Positions 50,601 to 63,500 of a stretch of DNA of 64,000 nucleotides are shown here, one piece after another (position 1 is the stretch's first letter; every line of letters begins with the position of its first letter). The stretch is from Parietaria judaica (lineage: Eukaryota; Streptophyta; Magnoliopsida; Rosales; Urticaceae). Both the position numbers and the translations under genes were made by a program. Location of the stretch: contig OX940868.1 of NCBI GenBank assembly GCA_954871525.1, positions 17,603,056 to 17,667,055 on the forward strand, written 5' to 3'. The notes under the pieces were generated by a model that was given only the letters and a program-made list of their open reading frames with translations, was not told the DNA's origin and did no database searches.

Positions 50601-50920
50601 CACGTCACAATCATTTCACATTCTGTGCATATTTTAAACGTCTCACGTGATTTATTTAGGTCAAATAATTTAGCCGCTTAATTATGCAATTAATTTATAA
50701 TAATATACAGTAGCTATGATTAATTATTGGTTGCCTTCTCGAAAGCTTGCCTAAGTGTCAACTTATCAAGGCGTTTATAGACTGATTCATTCTCCATAAG
50801 GTAATTTAATTAAAAATTACCCCATGGATAAAAACGAAAAAGAAGGGTATTTTTTTATTTTATTTTTTTGCAAAAGAAAAAAAAAAGGGTTTTATTTGGT
50901 CTCTTGCTAATATTATCTAT
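47601..50920. other. AT-rich intergenic stretch, no gene seen
   Basis: Contains a (CA)n-(AT)n microsatellite at 48982-49020. The ORFs at 49084-49442 and 49984-50250 are low-complexity and domainless. Confidence 0.55.
48982..49020. repeat. Compound (CA)n(AT)n microsatellite
   Basis: A CA run at 48982-48997 passes directly into an AT run at 48999-49020. Confidence 0.9.
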
Positions 50921-50929
50921 AACAAAATA

Positions 50930-51290
50930 TAAGAGCAAGAGGTTACGGTAGGCTCATCTTGTCCGAGCCTAAATTAGCTAATGCTTCGGAATCCCAAACC
51001 CGAGCTCAAATTGGAGGCTTTTGCGTTTAAAGTTAAAAAGCAAATACAAAAATTGAAGCAAAATCAAGCTTGTTGGTTTCGAAGCCCGCTTGAATATCTA
51101 ACTGTAATCCCCACTAAATTTTTTATCTCGAAGATACGTGGTTTTTAAAGCTCACCCGAATGCTCAACTCTAATTACAACTTTTTATTTTTATTTTTATT
51201 TTTGTAACCGGGCTTCCGGGGTTCAAAGCTCATCCAAATGGGCTTCCGGATTTCAAACTCCGCTCGATGCCAACTCGAACCATTGCTATC
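50930..51290. mobile_element. Decayed repeat with GAGCTC/GGCTTCCGG words
   Basis: A GC-richer patch with repeated GGCTTCCGG(G/A)TTCAAA, AAAGCTCA(C/T)CC and GCTCGA words. It is not coding in any frame. Similar style sequence is at 10935-11062. Probably an old MITE or hAT remnant. Confidence 0.35.
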
Positions 51291-54200
51291 AAACATTATT
51301 ATATTAAATAATTATAAAATAACAATAATACTAATAATAATAATTCCACGCTAGCTCGAAAGAAGAAACCGTTTAAAATCAAAATAGATATCTTGTTCAA
51401 AATCCGTTGATAGCAGAATATATGATATATATAATTAAAAAACTTGTATATATTTTCTGAATAATTTAAGGGCTCAATATATAGCTAGTATTTAGTAAAA
51501 TATAATTCACCGCAGGGAAATATGTGCACAAAGTACAGAAACAAGAAATTACAAGAATTCCCTCAAAAAAATTATAAAATTTACAAGAATCAAACCTTGA
51601 ATCACGTGTATATATGTAATTAATTCGAGTCATTTGATTCAGCCCCCTTATAAAAAAAAAAATACCAAATATTAATCTTTATAGAATTTCAGGGAATGAA
51701 TTAAGACACTAGATCAACATCTACTCAATATATTTTGTACAAAGATAAGACATATTATTTTAATAATATGGTATTAGTCAGCTAATTAATGAAAGATTCC
51801 TTCTTTTCTCGAGCTCTTTAACCAATTTAATTATTATTAAATTCATACATATAACATATATATAATATATAATCATATTCTTGGAAAACCAAGCATGGAC
51901 CAAAGAATAATATTACCAGATGCTTCCATAATTAACTAGTTCACGTAAATTTCCTTTAAATAATAATAATTCAAACGGACATGAATACTTAATCGTCTTA
52001 ATAATCCCCACACATTAATGACCAAATGACGAATAATCTTTATATTATATCATAGTTAATTAAATATGTTAATTATAGACCTAGAACTACACAAAAAAAC
52101 AAAAATGTCACTGTTCTTCTTCTGTTCCGTGTTGGTCGCCACAATAAATATTATCGAAATCTTCAATTAATTAAAAATAATTAATTATATGAATATGAAG
52201 ACATAGATCTGAAGAAAAATCATTTGAGAATCATGGATTAAGTACAATTCTTCCAATGCTGTCGGGAACCCTAGAGAGAGCCATTTAATATTGAATTTCT
52301 ACGACATTATATTAATAATTTGGCCAGTTAATTACAGTGTCGTTTACCATAATACGGATTAGTTATGTATACAAAATTAATATACGCTCTTGGTTTGACT
52401 TAAATTATCTTGGAGTTCGTAAAACTTAATCGGAATGTGCACCACATGGGATGTGGTTACATATACAGAGAAAGTTTCAACCATAAATCTCAATTTCCCA
52501 TAGCTCTATTTTAGTGTAATATATATATATATATATATGGAAATTTGGTGTATAAGTACCAAACTTGTTCTTGGATTGCCCCGTATATTCTCGCCTAGCA
52601 ATAATGGCACAAATCGGTATCGAAAGATCAATTCTGTACTTTTTTTTTATAAAGGCTTGTTCACGACTCACGAGATTCAAGTTTTTGCTTGTTATTGGAA
52701 ATAAAAAATATTAATTATTCAATCCTTTTTTTTATTAAATTATAGACATACGCATGTCATTAAGTTAACAAATGTTAACTCGATATATATGAACAAAATT
52801 TGTACTTCAATATTATTTTATGGTGTTTGAGAGTACTATGGACGCTTAAGAATTTTTTTTTAAAAAATATATAAACTCACATAATATAAGATTAGGTACT
52901 TATACCGAGACTATCCCATTAATATATATGCTCTCGTTGCTAAGTAAGTGAAAACAGTGTAGTTTTCAAGGTAGGGTTTTTATGTATTCTCGAGTTAAAT
53001 ATGATTTGTGAGATTTTCACTTTTATTATATCACTATTCAATAGTATAGTTTTTTTTTTGTAATTACCAAAAGTGAGAAACACAAGTTTGTACAATTTTT
53101 GTAATTGAATTTTGGGATTAGAACCTATAATGTATCTTAGGTAGAGTCTCCTAATAAATATGGACATTGACCGGCCCATTTTGGAAGTATTGAACTTGGT
53201 TATATAGGGTAGTGCATTGAATAAAAGTTGCACCTCTAGGGTTTAGGTTGGCACAATTAGTTAATAAAGGTCCTAGTTTGTTTGAATTGTATCCCTAAGA
53301 AATAGCACCAACTAAGAGCGCTATTAAATGGAATGAATAAATAACATATTTTTTTTAGAGAACATTCAAATTTACGTGTTAAGTTGAAGAGTAAAATAAG
53401 TAGCATTAGGGTTGTAACTCAAACTCGAAAATCCGGATTTTGAGCTAAGGATTGGAAATAAGTCTTTTTATAAGTCGGTTCTAAATAACAGTACATGCCC
53501 TGGCCGATTGAGATGTTGTTGCTTCGTTTTTTTATTCACGTTTTGATTTTGAAGGATGTACTTTACAATTTCTACTCTTTATGATTCAAGGTACTATTTA
53601 TTAATTCTTACATAAAAAAGGATCCGGTTTAAAATCTATTTTTAAAACCGATTATCATAGCTAATTATTATGTGGATTAAGAAAACCTGATATAGAATGA
53701 AAGGTATGATCAAGATGAATGATGATTCACAATTTTCTGTGTATCTTTCATAAACTTGCGTGTTAATAATCAATTAATAATTAAATTTTTTTATAATGGA
53801 TACAAGTAATAATTAGTTTCTTTTGATATAGCTATATCGGTCAATGAAAGTATGACAAGTTATTTTGTAAAGATATGGAGCTATGATATTTCTTAAATAA
53901 TATAATATATACGCATTTATTGGTATACTTATATTACATTCGAGCATTTTAAAATATTGTTACATACTTCTGATGCTTAACGCAAAGTATTTTCGTGACA
54001 AGTACATACTTTTGGCAATTAATGACATCTAAATATTTAAATGTAAGATTTCACCAGAAATCTTTTCATAAAGATTAGTTTTAGAGAACATACCTACTTA
54101 CTCATTCTTATTACACGTTATAATCCTTCATAAATTGTCTAATATTTTATATGTTATTTAATATTTATATAAGTCGTTAACGGAAGTCACAAAGATATCG

Positions 54201-54889
54201 GGATCGCATTGAGAATACTCTGTCGAAAACAAACAATTATTATAGAACCTCACTTAATATCTTTATTTATTTAATTTTATTATTAATTGAATTAAAATTG
54301 TTATGAAGATGTCCTAAAATGAAAACTGATATATAAATATAACTAAAACTAGTGTAACTTTTCCTATTATAATTGAGGGACGTCTCTCTTACTTGTCACG
54401 TGAATGCTTAAGTGTCTTATTGATTGGTATCTAATTTTATGGCCAAAGTGGTAATACAAACACTGAAATAATTACAGATTATTATATGCTCAAATATGCG
54501 AATTTACTTAAATTATTAAAAGCTTACAACTATCCCTAACCGTAATTGAATATCAAGTGTGTTATTATGGCAAATCATTACAATAATAAATGAAGTAACG
54601 AGTCTGCAGACTTTTAATGGCTAGCAAAAATGATTTATTTTTCTACTAAAAAACACTATCTGACCAAACATATCTAAGAACACACTTTACGGTTGACATG
54701 AAAGAGGTTCTATTTTGGTTGTTTTGCGCACTAAATTGTTTTGAAGATGTCCAAAAATGCATTTTGCTTGGTTCACTTATGTATCCCCACTCCATTCACT
54801 GTCCTGTATGTATCAAAATATAACAAATAATATTCAATAAATTTTTCCTATAAAAATTTATTGTACCAATTCAAAAGGTGTAATTGTAG

Positions 54890-54890
<1 letters not shown>
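51291..54890. other. AT-rich intergenic stretch, no gene seen
   Basis: No ORF with recognisable content. A TA run lies at 52517-52538. Confidence 0.55.

Positions 54891-54894
<4 letters not shown>

Positions 54895-54945
<51 letters not shown>
54895..54945. repeat. (AT)n microsatellite, 51 bp
   Basis: An uninterrupted run of alternating A and T, the longest of its kind in the window. Confidence 0.95.
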
Positions 54946-54948
<3 letters not shown>

Positions 54949-54980
54949 AAAGGTAAACAATGGAATATACATCCAAGTTA

Positions 54981-55069
54981 TATTTAATTCGAGTGATATT
55001 GATTTAAGTTTTTTTAGTAGTATATATTTAATTCGAGTGATATAGATTTAAGTTTTTTTTAGTAGTATA
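54981..55069. repeat. 44-bp tandem duplication
   Basis: Two units starting TATTTAATTCGAGTGATAT at 54981 and 55025 differ by one substitution and one extra T. Confidence 0.85.
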
Positions 55070-55329
55070 TATAATTGTTGACGCTGGATCTCCACCTCGA
55101 TTGTCTCAGGCTTATGACAGTCAAGTTGATTTCTATGCATGTGTATTTGCTGTATGAATCCTCACCTCGCGTCATATAGATATCATGCGACAAAAGTATA
55201 TATATAAATATATGTATGGTTTGGCACATAAAATTTTTAGAGAGGTTCGTCGCAATGCGGTAGTTAACTACTTCCATTAAAATTTATTGATAGTTTCAGA
55301 ATACATTTTAGGGAGAAGATAGAATTTGA

Positions 55330-55700
55330 ATATCTTCAATAACAAGAATAGCATTCTTAGAATATGAGTGAACTCAGATCCCTTGCTCCACGTTTTCTGG
55401 TAGGCTATACAGGGTCTTCTTTCCCTCTCATGTGTCCGAGTAGTTGGGCATTAGTGGGCTCGGGAATATCCCTTCAAGTTGACAAGTGGTCGGGAGAAAA
55501 GCTCCCTTAACCGCTACTTGGCAGTTGGGCTTTATAGCTGTTGGAGAGTTTAAATGCCTAGTAATGGACGGGTTCCCAAGTAGATTACATCAGCTTGTGG
55601 TTTAACCTTCTGGCAGTTGCCATAATTGACAGGTGGCAATTTGGGTTGGATAGTAATATTCGGGTTATTGGGATTTTGTGAGGCCTAAATAGAATATATA
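55330..55700. other. GC-richer patch, probable retroelement remnant
   Basis: Words such as GGGCATTAGTGGGCTCGGG, ACTTGGCAGTTGGGC and TGACAGGTGGCAATTTGGG make this unlike the neighbours, but no frame stays open. It may be LTR-derived. No ends found. Confidence 0.3.
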
Positions 55701-56347
55701 GCTAAATGATATAGTCTTCATTGCCTCATGATCAATTCGAGTGACAATGGCAATTCGATTAATTTGGTCACGTTATTATGTGGCATGTGCCACATCGTGA
55801 TTGTTGTGAATTTTGGGTTGGATTGAATACTAATCTAACAACATGTTTTATCATTAAATATTATAAAATATAACTGTCATTATGTCACATATAATTTAGT
55901 CATACAATAAAATTAATGCAGATCAACAATACTCAAGTTCAACTTTATTCTGGCTTCAATTTACCTAAGTTTGACTTAATTACTATGGTCTCAGTTCATT
56001 CTGTTCACTTCTCATCATTTTTCCTAAGTTACTCCATCAGCACAGCTACAACCAACAATGTTGTCATTGTCGCAACTACCAATGATGACTCGTCAGTAGT
56101 CCACCATGGATGGATGGGAGGATGCATTGTTTTAATAAATTTGAGAGAGAGAGATGATTTCGAGAAAAATTATATATATATAGGCCGCAAAATACTTCAA
56201 TTAGTGACGCTTAATGTCGTTAAGTGAAATGGACTTTATGAGTTGAAACCGGAAAAAATTAAACTTGAGTATATATCACTAACAAAATACTTGAGTATAC
56301 AGTGTCCCAATTATGTAGAACTTGGGTATATATGCCATCGCTAAACC

Positions 56348-56350
<3 letters not shown>

Positions 56351-56407
<57 letters not shown>
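56351..56407. repeat. (TAA)n microsatellite
   Basis: About nineteen uninterrupted TAA triplets. Confidence 0.95.
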
Positions 56408-56411
<4 letters not shown>

Positions 56412-56864
56412 TGGTGTAAACCCGCTACTTTGAATTAACCGCTTTTTATTATTATTAATTCTTCATTTTGTAACTAAAACACACTTCTAACATTTTCTTT
56501 TTATGTAGTCCATTAATATTTTTATTTATTTTTCCTTTATGACTACTTTCAACGTTTAGGGTTTATATGTACTCGTTTTCTTATAATACCTTTTAAGGCC
56601 AAATAAAAATAAGATTGTGGGCAACTTAATGTAAAGACAAAAAAGACATAAAAAAGAGTTACATTTAAATAAATTGAAAAAATGTTGAAAAAAGAATCTT
56701 AATAAAACTTGTGTTAACTTGTATATTTGTGTTTCAAGTCTTCCCTTATAGAGGTATTAGATCTAAAAGTTTCAAATTTCGAATACGATTAATTTTTCTT
56801 TTTATTGAAAAGTCAAGTAGAAGAAAAAGTAAAAATACAAAGTCGAGATGCGGTAATATATACC

Positions 56865-57115
56865 TCACTACAAGAAAATTGGGTTTTACTGGCGCTTTTT
56901 TTGGCCGCTGAAAGTGGATATTTGGGCCGTTGAAGGACTATAATGTTTAACGGCGCTTTTTTGGGCCGATAAATTTGGTCGTCAAGTTTTGGTCACAGAA
57001 AGAATTTTCAGTGGCCCATCAACTTACTGCGCCGGCAAAGCTAGTTTGACTCAAGCATTTAACGCGCCGCAGAAAACTGAAAACGAGCCGCTGAAAATTT
57101 TCAACGGGCGACTCT
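56865..57115 (+). mobile_element. CACTA transposon terminal fragment
   Basis: CACTACAAGAAAATTGGG at 56865 is the canonical plant CACTA terminus. It is followed by subterminal repeats of CGGCGCTTTTTTGGGCCG and GCCGCTGAAAA type in both orientations. No matching TTTTCTTGTAGTG end was found downstream, so it is a one-ended remnant. Confidence 0.75.
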
Positions 57116-57495
57116 ATATCTTAAAAAGTAAAGGGTCATATATAAAAATAAAAAAAAAAAAGGATGTCAAAGAATATTTGTTCATATATTAGTAGTCCTC
57201 ACTATTTTGAGCTATGATGTGAGAGTGCTTAGGGTAATATTGTTTTGATCTAATAAAACATATTAAACGGTTGATAGAAACACTATTAGTTCTTGATAAA
57301 GTCAAAAATGGATGAACCAACTTTTACCTGCTTGTTTCGTGAAAAATAGTTAGTTTATAAAGTAAGGGTATTTGTCAAATTGAGAAACATCTAGTGCACC
57401 GACAAAAATAGGTCAAGCCAATATATTGAGGGACCTATACATTAATATTTATATTACCTTTGCCAATTACTCGGTTATCCTAATCAAGTGTAAAC

Positions 57496-57969
57496 CAAGG
57501 TTCGACTTTTCCACGATTATCTTCGATAATCTGTCTTACCGGTATCTATCGGTAAGAAGACCATGCTAGAACTTTTCCATGATTTTTGTCAAAGATCGGA
57601 AATATCTTGAAAAATAACAAAAATATGATACTTTTCCATAATTTTGTATTTTTCGATGACTTTGTTTTGAGTATATACAGATGTGAGAGTGAGATTATAT
57701 TTTATTTATCTGTGTTTAAGTATGAAATTATTTTATTTTTGGCATTTTAAGGTTTTATCAATATTACAAACTTAGTAAATATAAGCTAAAAATATATTTT
57801 ATAACTTTTTCGTCGAAAAGTGTCGATAATCCGTCGATAATCATCGAAAGATGTCGGTAATCGGCAAGCTACAGTAATATAAGTTTTCCGTCGGTTAATC
57901 GGTAAGCTATCGAAAAATCCATCGAAAACGGCAAGCGATTTATCGGCAAATTCGGTAAGTTGAACCTTG
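57496..57969 (-). mobile_element. hAT-like MITE, family 'CAAGGTT', copy 2 (474 bp)
   Basis: CAAGGTTCGACTTTTCC begins the left end and GTTGAACCTTG closes the right. A perfect 8-bp duplication, gtgtaaac, flanks it at 57488-57495 and 57970-57977. The sequence aligns along its length with the reverse complement of 6599-7075. Shared features include CATGATTTTTGTC, TTTTGGCATTTTAA and the GTCGATAATCC/GATTATCGATGG blocks. It is non-coding. Confidence 0.92.
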
Positions 57970-57977
57970 GTGTAAAC

Positions 57978-58972
57978 TGTAAACTAAACTGTGGCGGTTC
58001 ATATTATCTTATATTATCTTTTGGGATGTTTACGGCAAAAATATCACAAAATATCTCTTTTTATGCAAGATATCCAAAATTTTATTTTGTCATGACTTTT
58101 TTTTTTTTTTTTTTTAATTCTTGCCGTAAATTCTAAATTTTATTTATATTGTGGCAAAAGTTAGAAAAAATAAAAAAAGTTCTTGCCGTAAGTTCCAAAT
58201 TCTTCTTAAAAAAAAAGTGCCAAATTCTTTATGACAAAATATTGTTTTGTTTTTCGAAACTTTTGATGCAAAAAAATAAAATTTTAGATCATATCGCGTA
58301 CAAATAAGTGCTTTGTGGTATTTTTGCCGCATATATCCTTTATCCTTTTTATGAAATTAGTTGTTTAGATAAATATGATTTAACCACCAATTGAATGATC
58401 TTAGGTATAAAATCCATGATAAATTGGCACTTTAACTATATCAATAAAAAAATAGTTTAATAATATTTATAGTCAGATATGATAAATCCATGATATAATT
58501 TTGAATCAGAAAGTAATTAATTGTGTACCTAATGTGATATTTATTTATTTATGAAAAAGGAAGAATGTCATACATATTTCTTGCAAGAAGGTACAATTGT
58601 TCTTTTTAGAAGACATAACGAACTTATTTTTGTAGGTAGACATCTAGATCTATAATAGAAACTAAATAATTAAAATATTTTACAACACGCAATCTTATTC
58701 TTGCACTCTTAGCATGTAGCCTATAATAAATAAGTCAAAAAAACAAAATATACAAGAAACCATATAGATCCTACAATTAGATAATGTATAAATATTCTTT
58801 CATTGTCGATCAAAATAAATGAAGTTGGACGAAGAAAAAACATTTAGAAATTAAAACCTCACCAACATAGAATAAACAATGTTGTTGAAAACTACAAAAT
58901 GGAATTTTATTGTTTTGGAGATAAAATGACATAGATTATCTTAAGATAAGTCTCACAAGAGGAATACATATT
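57978..58972. other. AT-rich intergenic stretch, no gene seen
   Basis: Poly-T and poly-A tracts and repeated TTCTTGCCGTAA(A/G)TTC words occur at 58118-58205. The minus-strand ORF at 58144-58332 is incidental. Confidence 0.5.
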
Positions 58973-58980
58973 CGTCTAAT

Positions 58981-59170
58981 CAAAGCCGACCTTGTGGACC
59001 GAAGGGCCCGAGGTGAAGTAAAGTAAGGCTTGTTTAGGTTAATATTTGGGCTCTTAAAATCATATTTGGGGCCTTTTGATTGCTGTGTCAAAAAACGCAA
59101 AAAAAAAAAAAAAAAAAAAAATTGGGCCTAAGGCCACTGTCTTACTCGCCTTAGCACAAGGCCGGCCCTA
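58981..59170. mobile_element. Short diverged hAT-like element (190 bp)
   Basis: The left end CAAAGCCGACCTTGTG and the reverse complement of the right end, TAGGGCCGGCCTTGTG, are imperfect inverted repeats. The flanks cgtctaat (58973-58980) and cgtataat (59171-59178) match at 7 of 8 positions. A long poly-A tract lies inside at 59098-59120. It resembles a shrunken relative of the element at 36410. Confidence 0.65.
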
Positions 59171-59306
59171 CGTATAATATCAATGCAAAAGAAACGTCTT
59201 CAATTTATAAAAAAATACCAGGAATATAGAATATTGAAGAGCAATTATAAAAAAAAAAGTTCATAGATTTAAGAGGATTTTTTGTGCCAATATTTTTAAT
59301 GGTAGT

Positions 59307-59865
59307 TAGGGGTGACAACTTGGGGCAAGATGCGAAACACAAAACAATTACGACACGATTTAAACGGTTCTGGGTCTACAGTAAATGGATCTGGGTCCAA
59401 CCATGTCGAACACGATGAATACAATTAAATAACGGGTTGACACGGCACGAATACGATAACACGATAGTACCCAATTAGACACGATTGAGGAGCAAAAAGT
59501 TACATTCATATACGTTATTAAGTATTAATATAAAATATATAAAAAATATTTTAATACTTATTATATATAATATTTATGTTTTTTTTACTTATTTATTACA
59601 TTGTACAATTGATGAACATAAAAAATGTTAATAAAATTTAGATATCATAAATAAATAAATTAAGTTAAATGAGTATAAATTGAATTAATTTAAAATTTTA
59701 AAATACATGAATATATATGTTAAATGGGTTAAACGCGTAGACACGGTATTTAAATGGGGCGGGTCTGGGTCTCATCTTGTAACACGAAATGAGGCGGGTC
59801 TGGGTCTACATAAAATACGGTAAAAACGAGTAAGACCAGGCACGAAACCGAAATTGCCGCCCCTA
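59307..59865. mobile_element. hAT-like MITE (559 bp)
   Basis: TAGGGGTGACAACTT at the left and AAATTGCCGCCCCTA at the right are inverted termini. A perfect 8-bp duplication, atggtagt, flanks it at 59299-59306 and 59866-59873. Subterminal GGGTCTGGGTCT and ACACGA words are repeated on both sides of an AT-rich centre. It is non-coding; the minus-strand ORF 59750-59998 crosses its edge. Confidence 0.92.
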
Positions 59866-59942
59866 ATGGTAGTTGCATGTTAGCTATAATTTTAGTACGG
59901 AATTTACAGAATAAATATGCTAATTGTGATATATGATATAAT

Positions 59943-60577
59943 TGTTGGATTTTCGACGAATTTTTCTCAATCGCGAGGTAGAAATCACGGGATAGCATCG
60001 AACAATACGATCTAGGTTAACATCGAATGTTAAGAGATCCAGTTTCGATACGTTATCAAACTGTTGGTACTTTTTCCAACTATAGAAAGCTTCGCTATAT
60101 TCCTCCTCGGGTTGCGTATGGCCGATTGTCTTGTGATGTGGATCCGAGCTCATAAAATATCGAGTGTCTATATTGTACACCACGTCGCTAAAAGAATGTC
60201 TTCGAGACTGAAAAAAATCCTCATCAGATTGCTAGATCATTCTCAGTTTTTGGACAGCGAACCGACAGAGGCACAGGGAGGAGAGAAATCGTACCTAGGG
60301 CTAGGGCTAGAGGGGGGCAAATTTCTCTTCGGTTGCATGTTTAGGATTTTTTTTTGCAATTATGAGCTTAGAGTGGTATTTTTAGACCACATGCCTTAAT
60401 GACTTAATGGGCTTTGAGGCCGGTTAATGAGTTAAGCCCATTAGCTCATTATTTATTAATTCTTATCATTAATTAATCATGCATAATTAATCAACGGGCT
60501 CGAGCGGGCCCGTCATCCTTTTATGTAGTCGTCGGACCCGAAAAGCCCGATGTGACTACATCCTGATTGGGGCAGTT
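59943..60577 (-). mobile_element. LTR fragment, minus strand
   Basis: Plus-strand TGTTGGATTTTCGACG at 59943 would be the 3' LTR end read on the minus strand (...TCCAACA). The presumed start is TGTAGTCACATCGGG at 60577. The U5-like half has GTGGTGTACAATATAGACAC and GGATCCACATCAC blocks of a kind found in copia LTRs. A small inverted pair (GACCCGAAAAGCCCG near its start) sits in the U3. No 5-bp target duplication is seen, so it is a partial copy. The ORFs at 59920-60399 are incidental. Confidence 0.45.
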
Positions 60578-60599
60578 CCTACGGTACTTGATAAAATCA

Positions 60600-63500
60600 C
60601 TTGTTATATAACTTAACTATATCTGCTAATCTTTTTATTGATGATTTGGCAAATATAAATACTTTTCTGTATTGCTTTATACATTAGAGCTAAGTTATGA
60701 TATTTATTCGAAATTATGATAAGTAGTATATTTATATATATACGAAACTTCTTAAATTAATTAAGGTGATATTATAAAATAAATTAAAATATTGTAAGCA
60801 ATTAATTATATATATGAACAAGAAGAATAATGCAAAATAGTTGAAAGCATGAGAGCTAATATATATGCTCAACTTCTTAATTAAGATCCATCTTTATGAT
60901 TAAAATTAAGAAGAGCGTATATAATTAACAAGCACGTATCTCCCAATAACATAAATTCGTTGGTTATCACATCAATAACATTGAAGTAACATCTAACCTA
61001 TGAAACAAAGACAGAACGAAAATATTAATAGAAAATTTCACACTTAAAGGCATTTTTTTCAATTATTATCTAAACTTAAATTTCAGATTATTATTCAATG
61101 GAAACTAGGTTGGTATATTCCTCGTCTTTAAGCGTATTTGGCCGTCCATCTCATCTGTATTCATAATAATCTATACGAAACAAACTACCACAAGCATAAA
61201 TAAAAACCTAACTTGATATATATATGACACTGCCTCTATTGGATAATTTTGCGTGACCGAAGACTTCCGTGCTTGAACCACACATGAACTCACTTTTCTT
61301 ATAATATTTTCAGCACCTCTGAGAGCGGCTAGAGGTCTACAACGTAAGAATACTGCATGATATGACAAGCCTTTAATCATACTGCACAAGACGTTTGTTG
61401 TTTATAAACACATGACATGTAATAAAATGTGTGAAAGGATTTATCATTTTTACAGTTTTATTTTTAATAATCTTTAGTAAATCATAAACGAGAATGGTTA
61501 GTGTGAACTTTTTATCGCGACTCAATAGTTTCTGCTAAACGAGCAACAAACCCTTGAAAACTTAAACCTCAGTAAACTATATACTAGCTAGTGGTTTAGA
61601 TACGAAATCTGAATTTGAGTTTTTTCTTTTCTTTTCAAAAACGTCAATCCAATTACGAATTAAAAGTAATGTGACTCCGGATCTCGGAATCCTATTAGCA
61701 ATTTAGCATTATCACACTAAAAACACTACTCATGCTAGGTGTAATCTCATTAGCTATTAAATATATATAATTATTATATATCATGCAATTTCCAATGTTG
61801 TTATTCATGGTGCTATAGAATGAAGTATGAGAAACGTATGATAACATATCGTTAGGAACAAATAATACTCACGAAATAAACAATTTAACAATCTAATTTA
61901 GTAATTGAATTACCTAGTCCTAGTGCCATTGACTACGTTCAAACAAACTATATATTTACATAAAAAGCATTATGTGTTTTAACCTAAAAGAGCTTGGGAA
62001 TTTCAAAATAATCACTTTATAAATGAAGTATATTTATCACACACACCCAATTACGTTAAATATTGTGCACTTATAACGCAACTACCTTAATCCATTATTC
62101 AATGGTTTTACACATGGCATAATTATATCATGGCACTTAAATTCACCAATCACACACACCACATAAATTAAATCACATTTATGTAATGAAAAACTATTTA
62201 CAACAAAAACTATATTCGATGATGAATTATTTGTCACAGATATACATAGTTAAAGCAATTAAACTTTACCAACTTGTATCTGTAGACATTAATGTTTAGT
62301 ATCGCTAATACTATTTGTAATGATTTCATTAAAGATTCATATTTTAATAATACTATAATTCATTATTGAATTCGTAAATGTTCACCTTATTTTCATTATT
62401 TTGATTCCCCACTATAACTATACCGATTAACTCTAGCTATTATTGCTTCGACCCGTCATAAAAATAAAAAATAAAAAATAAAAAATAAAAAATTAAATTA
62501 AAATTAAGACTTAAGACTTAATTAATTTTTTTAGAAAAATAATTGTTATTGTATATATTAGTGATTAAAGTTTCAATTAAATTTTTTTAATGAAAAATAG
62601 ATTATAAATATAATCTAGTACTATTCGCACTTCAACTTTATACCAAAAAATCAGAATAACAATACAAAGGCGGACCTACGGCTACTCTAAAAGAGTTTAG
62701 TAGTCTTTATATTTTAAAAAATGTTCAAAATTTATCTGAATTTCAAATTTTGTTCTTAGTTCTAATTTTTTTTTTCTTTCATTATACTTACAAAGTCCTC
62801 CCTATATTTTATCACCTTTGGAGTTGTATTTTGTGCCCGCCATTATAAAATACTCTTTTCAATATTGAATTATTTGTTAAATAACTTTATATGTGTATGA
62901 TATTGTACATGAAAAACAAATAATGGCGAGAAAAATTCAATAATACATAAGTTATTTATTCTTAGATTTGAGGAGCATTGATTTGCCTTATTGATCCGGC
63001 TAATTGCTCTTGATAAAATAAAAAGATTAGCGATTCCATAAATGCGTTATAGGCTCTCTTAAAGATTAATTTGTCTCCTTTATATTCTTTGTGTTCGCTA
63101 CGCGATAACTTCCCATAGTATAACAGAATGACTATGAACTTGGTAGAATTTCTAACTTCGTCGATGAGTTGAAACTTTCTGAATTCTACAAAAAAATATT
63201 CACAAAATTAAAATATAAAGAAATCATAAAAATAATGAGTTTTTTCTGGATAGAAGTATTAAACCAAATTCATAAAATAGATTTTTTGTAAATCTATTTT
63301 GAATTGGTGGATAAAGAGGTTTAAGGAATTTTATAGATGCGGGAAGAGACAAAGAAGCGATTCACAATCTATCATGTAATGTTTAATGATGAATTGCAAT
63401 TTATTCAAAAAGTTATTATCCGAATTTAATTCTGTAACGCTCGTCTTTGATGTTCAGCCTTGTAATTGTATAATGGGAGCTTAAACTAAATGGCCAACTT

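Noticed and set aside
59920..60399. ORFs of 87 and 111 residues on opposite strands
   Set aside because: They lie mostly within the LTR fragment and show no family signature.
61171..61389. 72-residue minus-strand ORF
   Set aside because: No recognisable domain, no promoter or neighbouring exon; not enough to call a gene.
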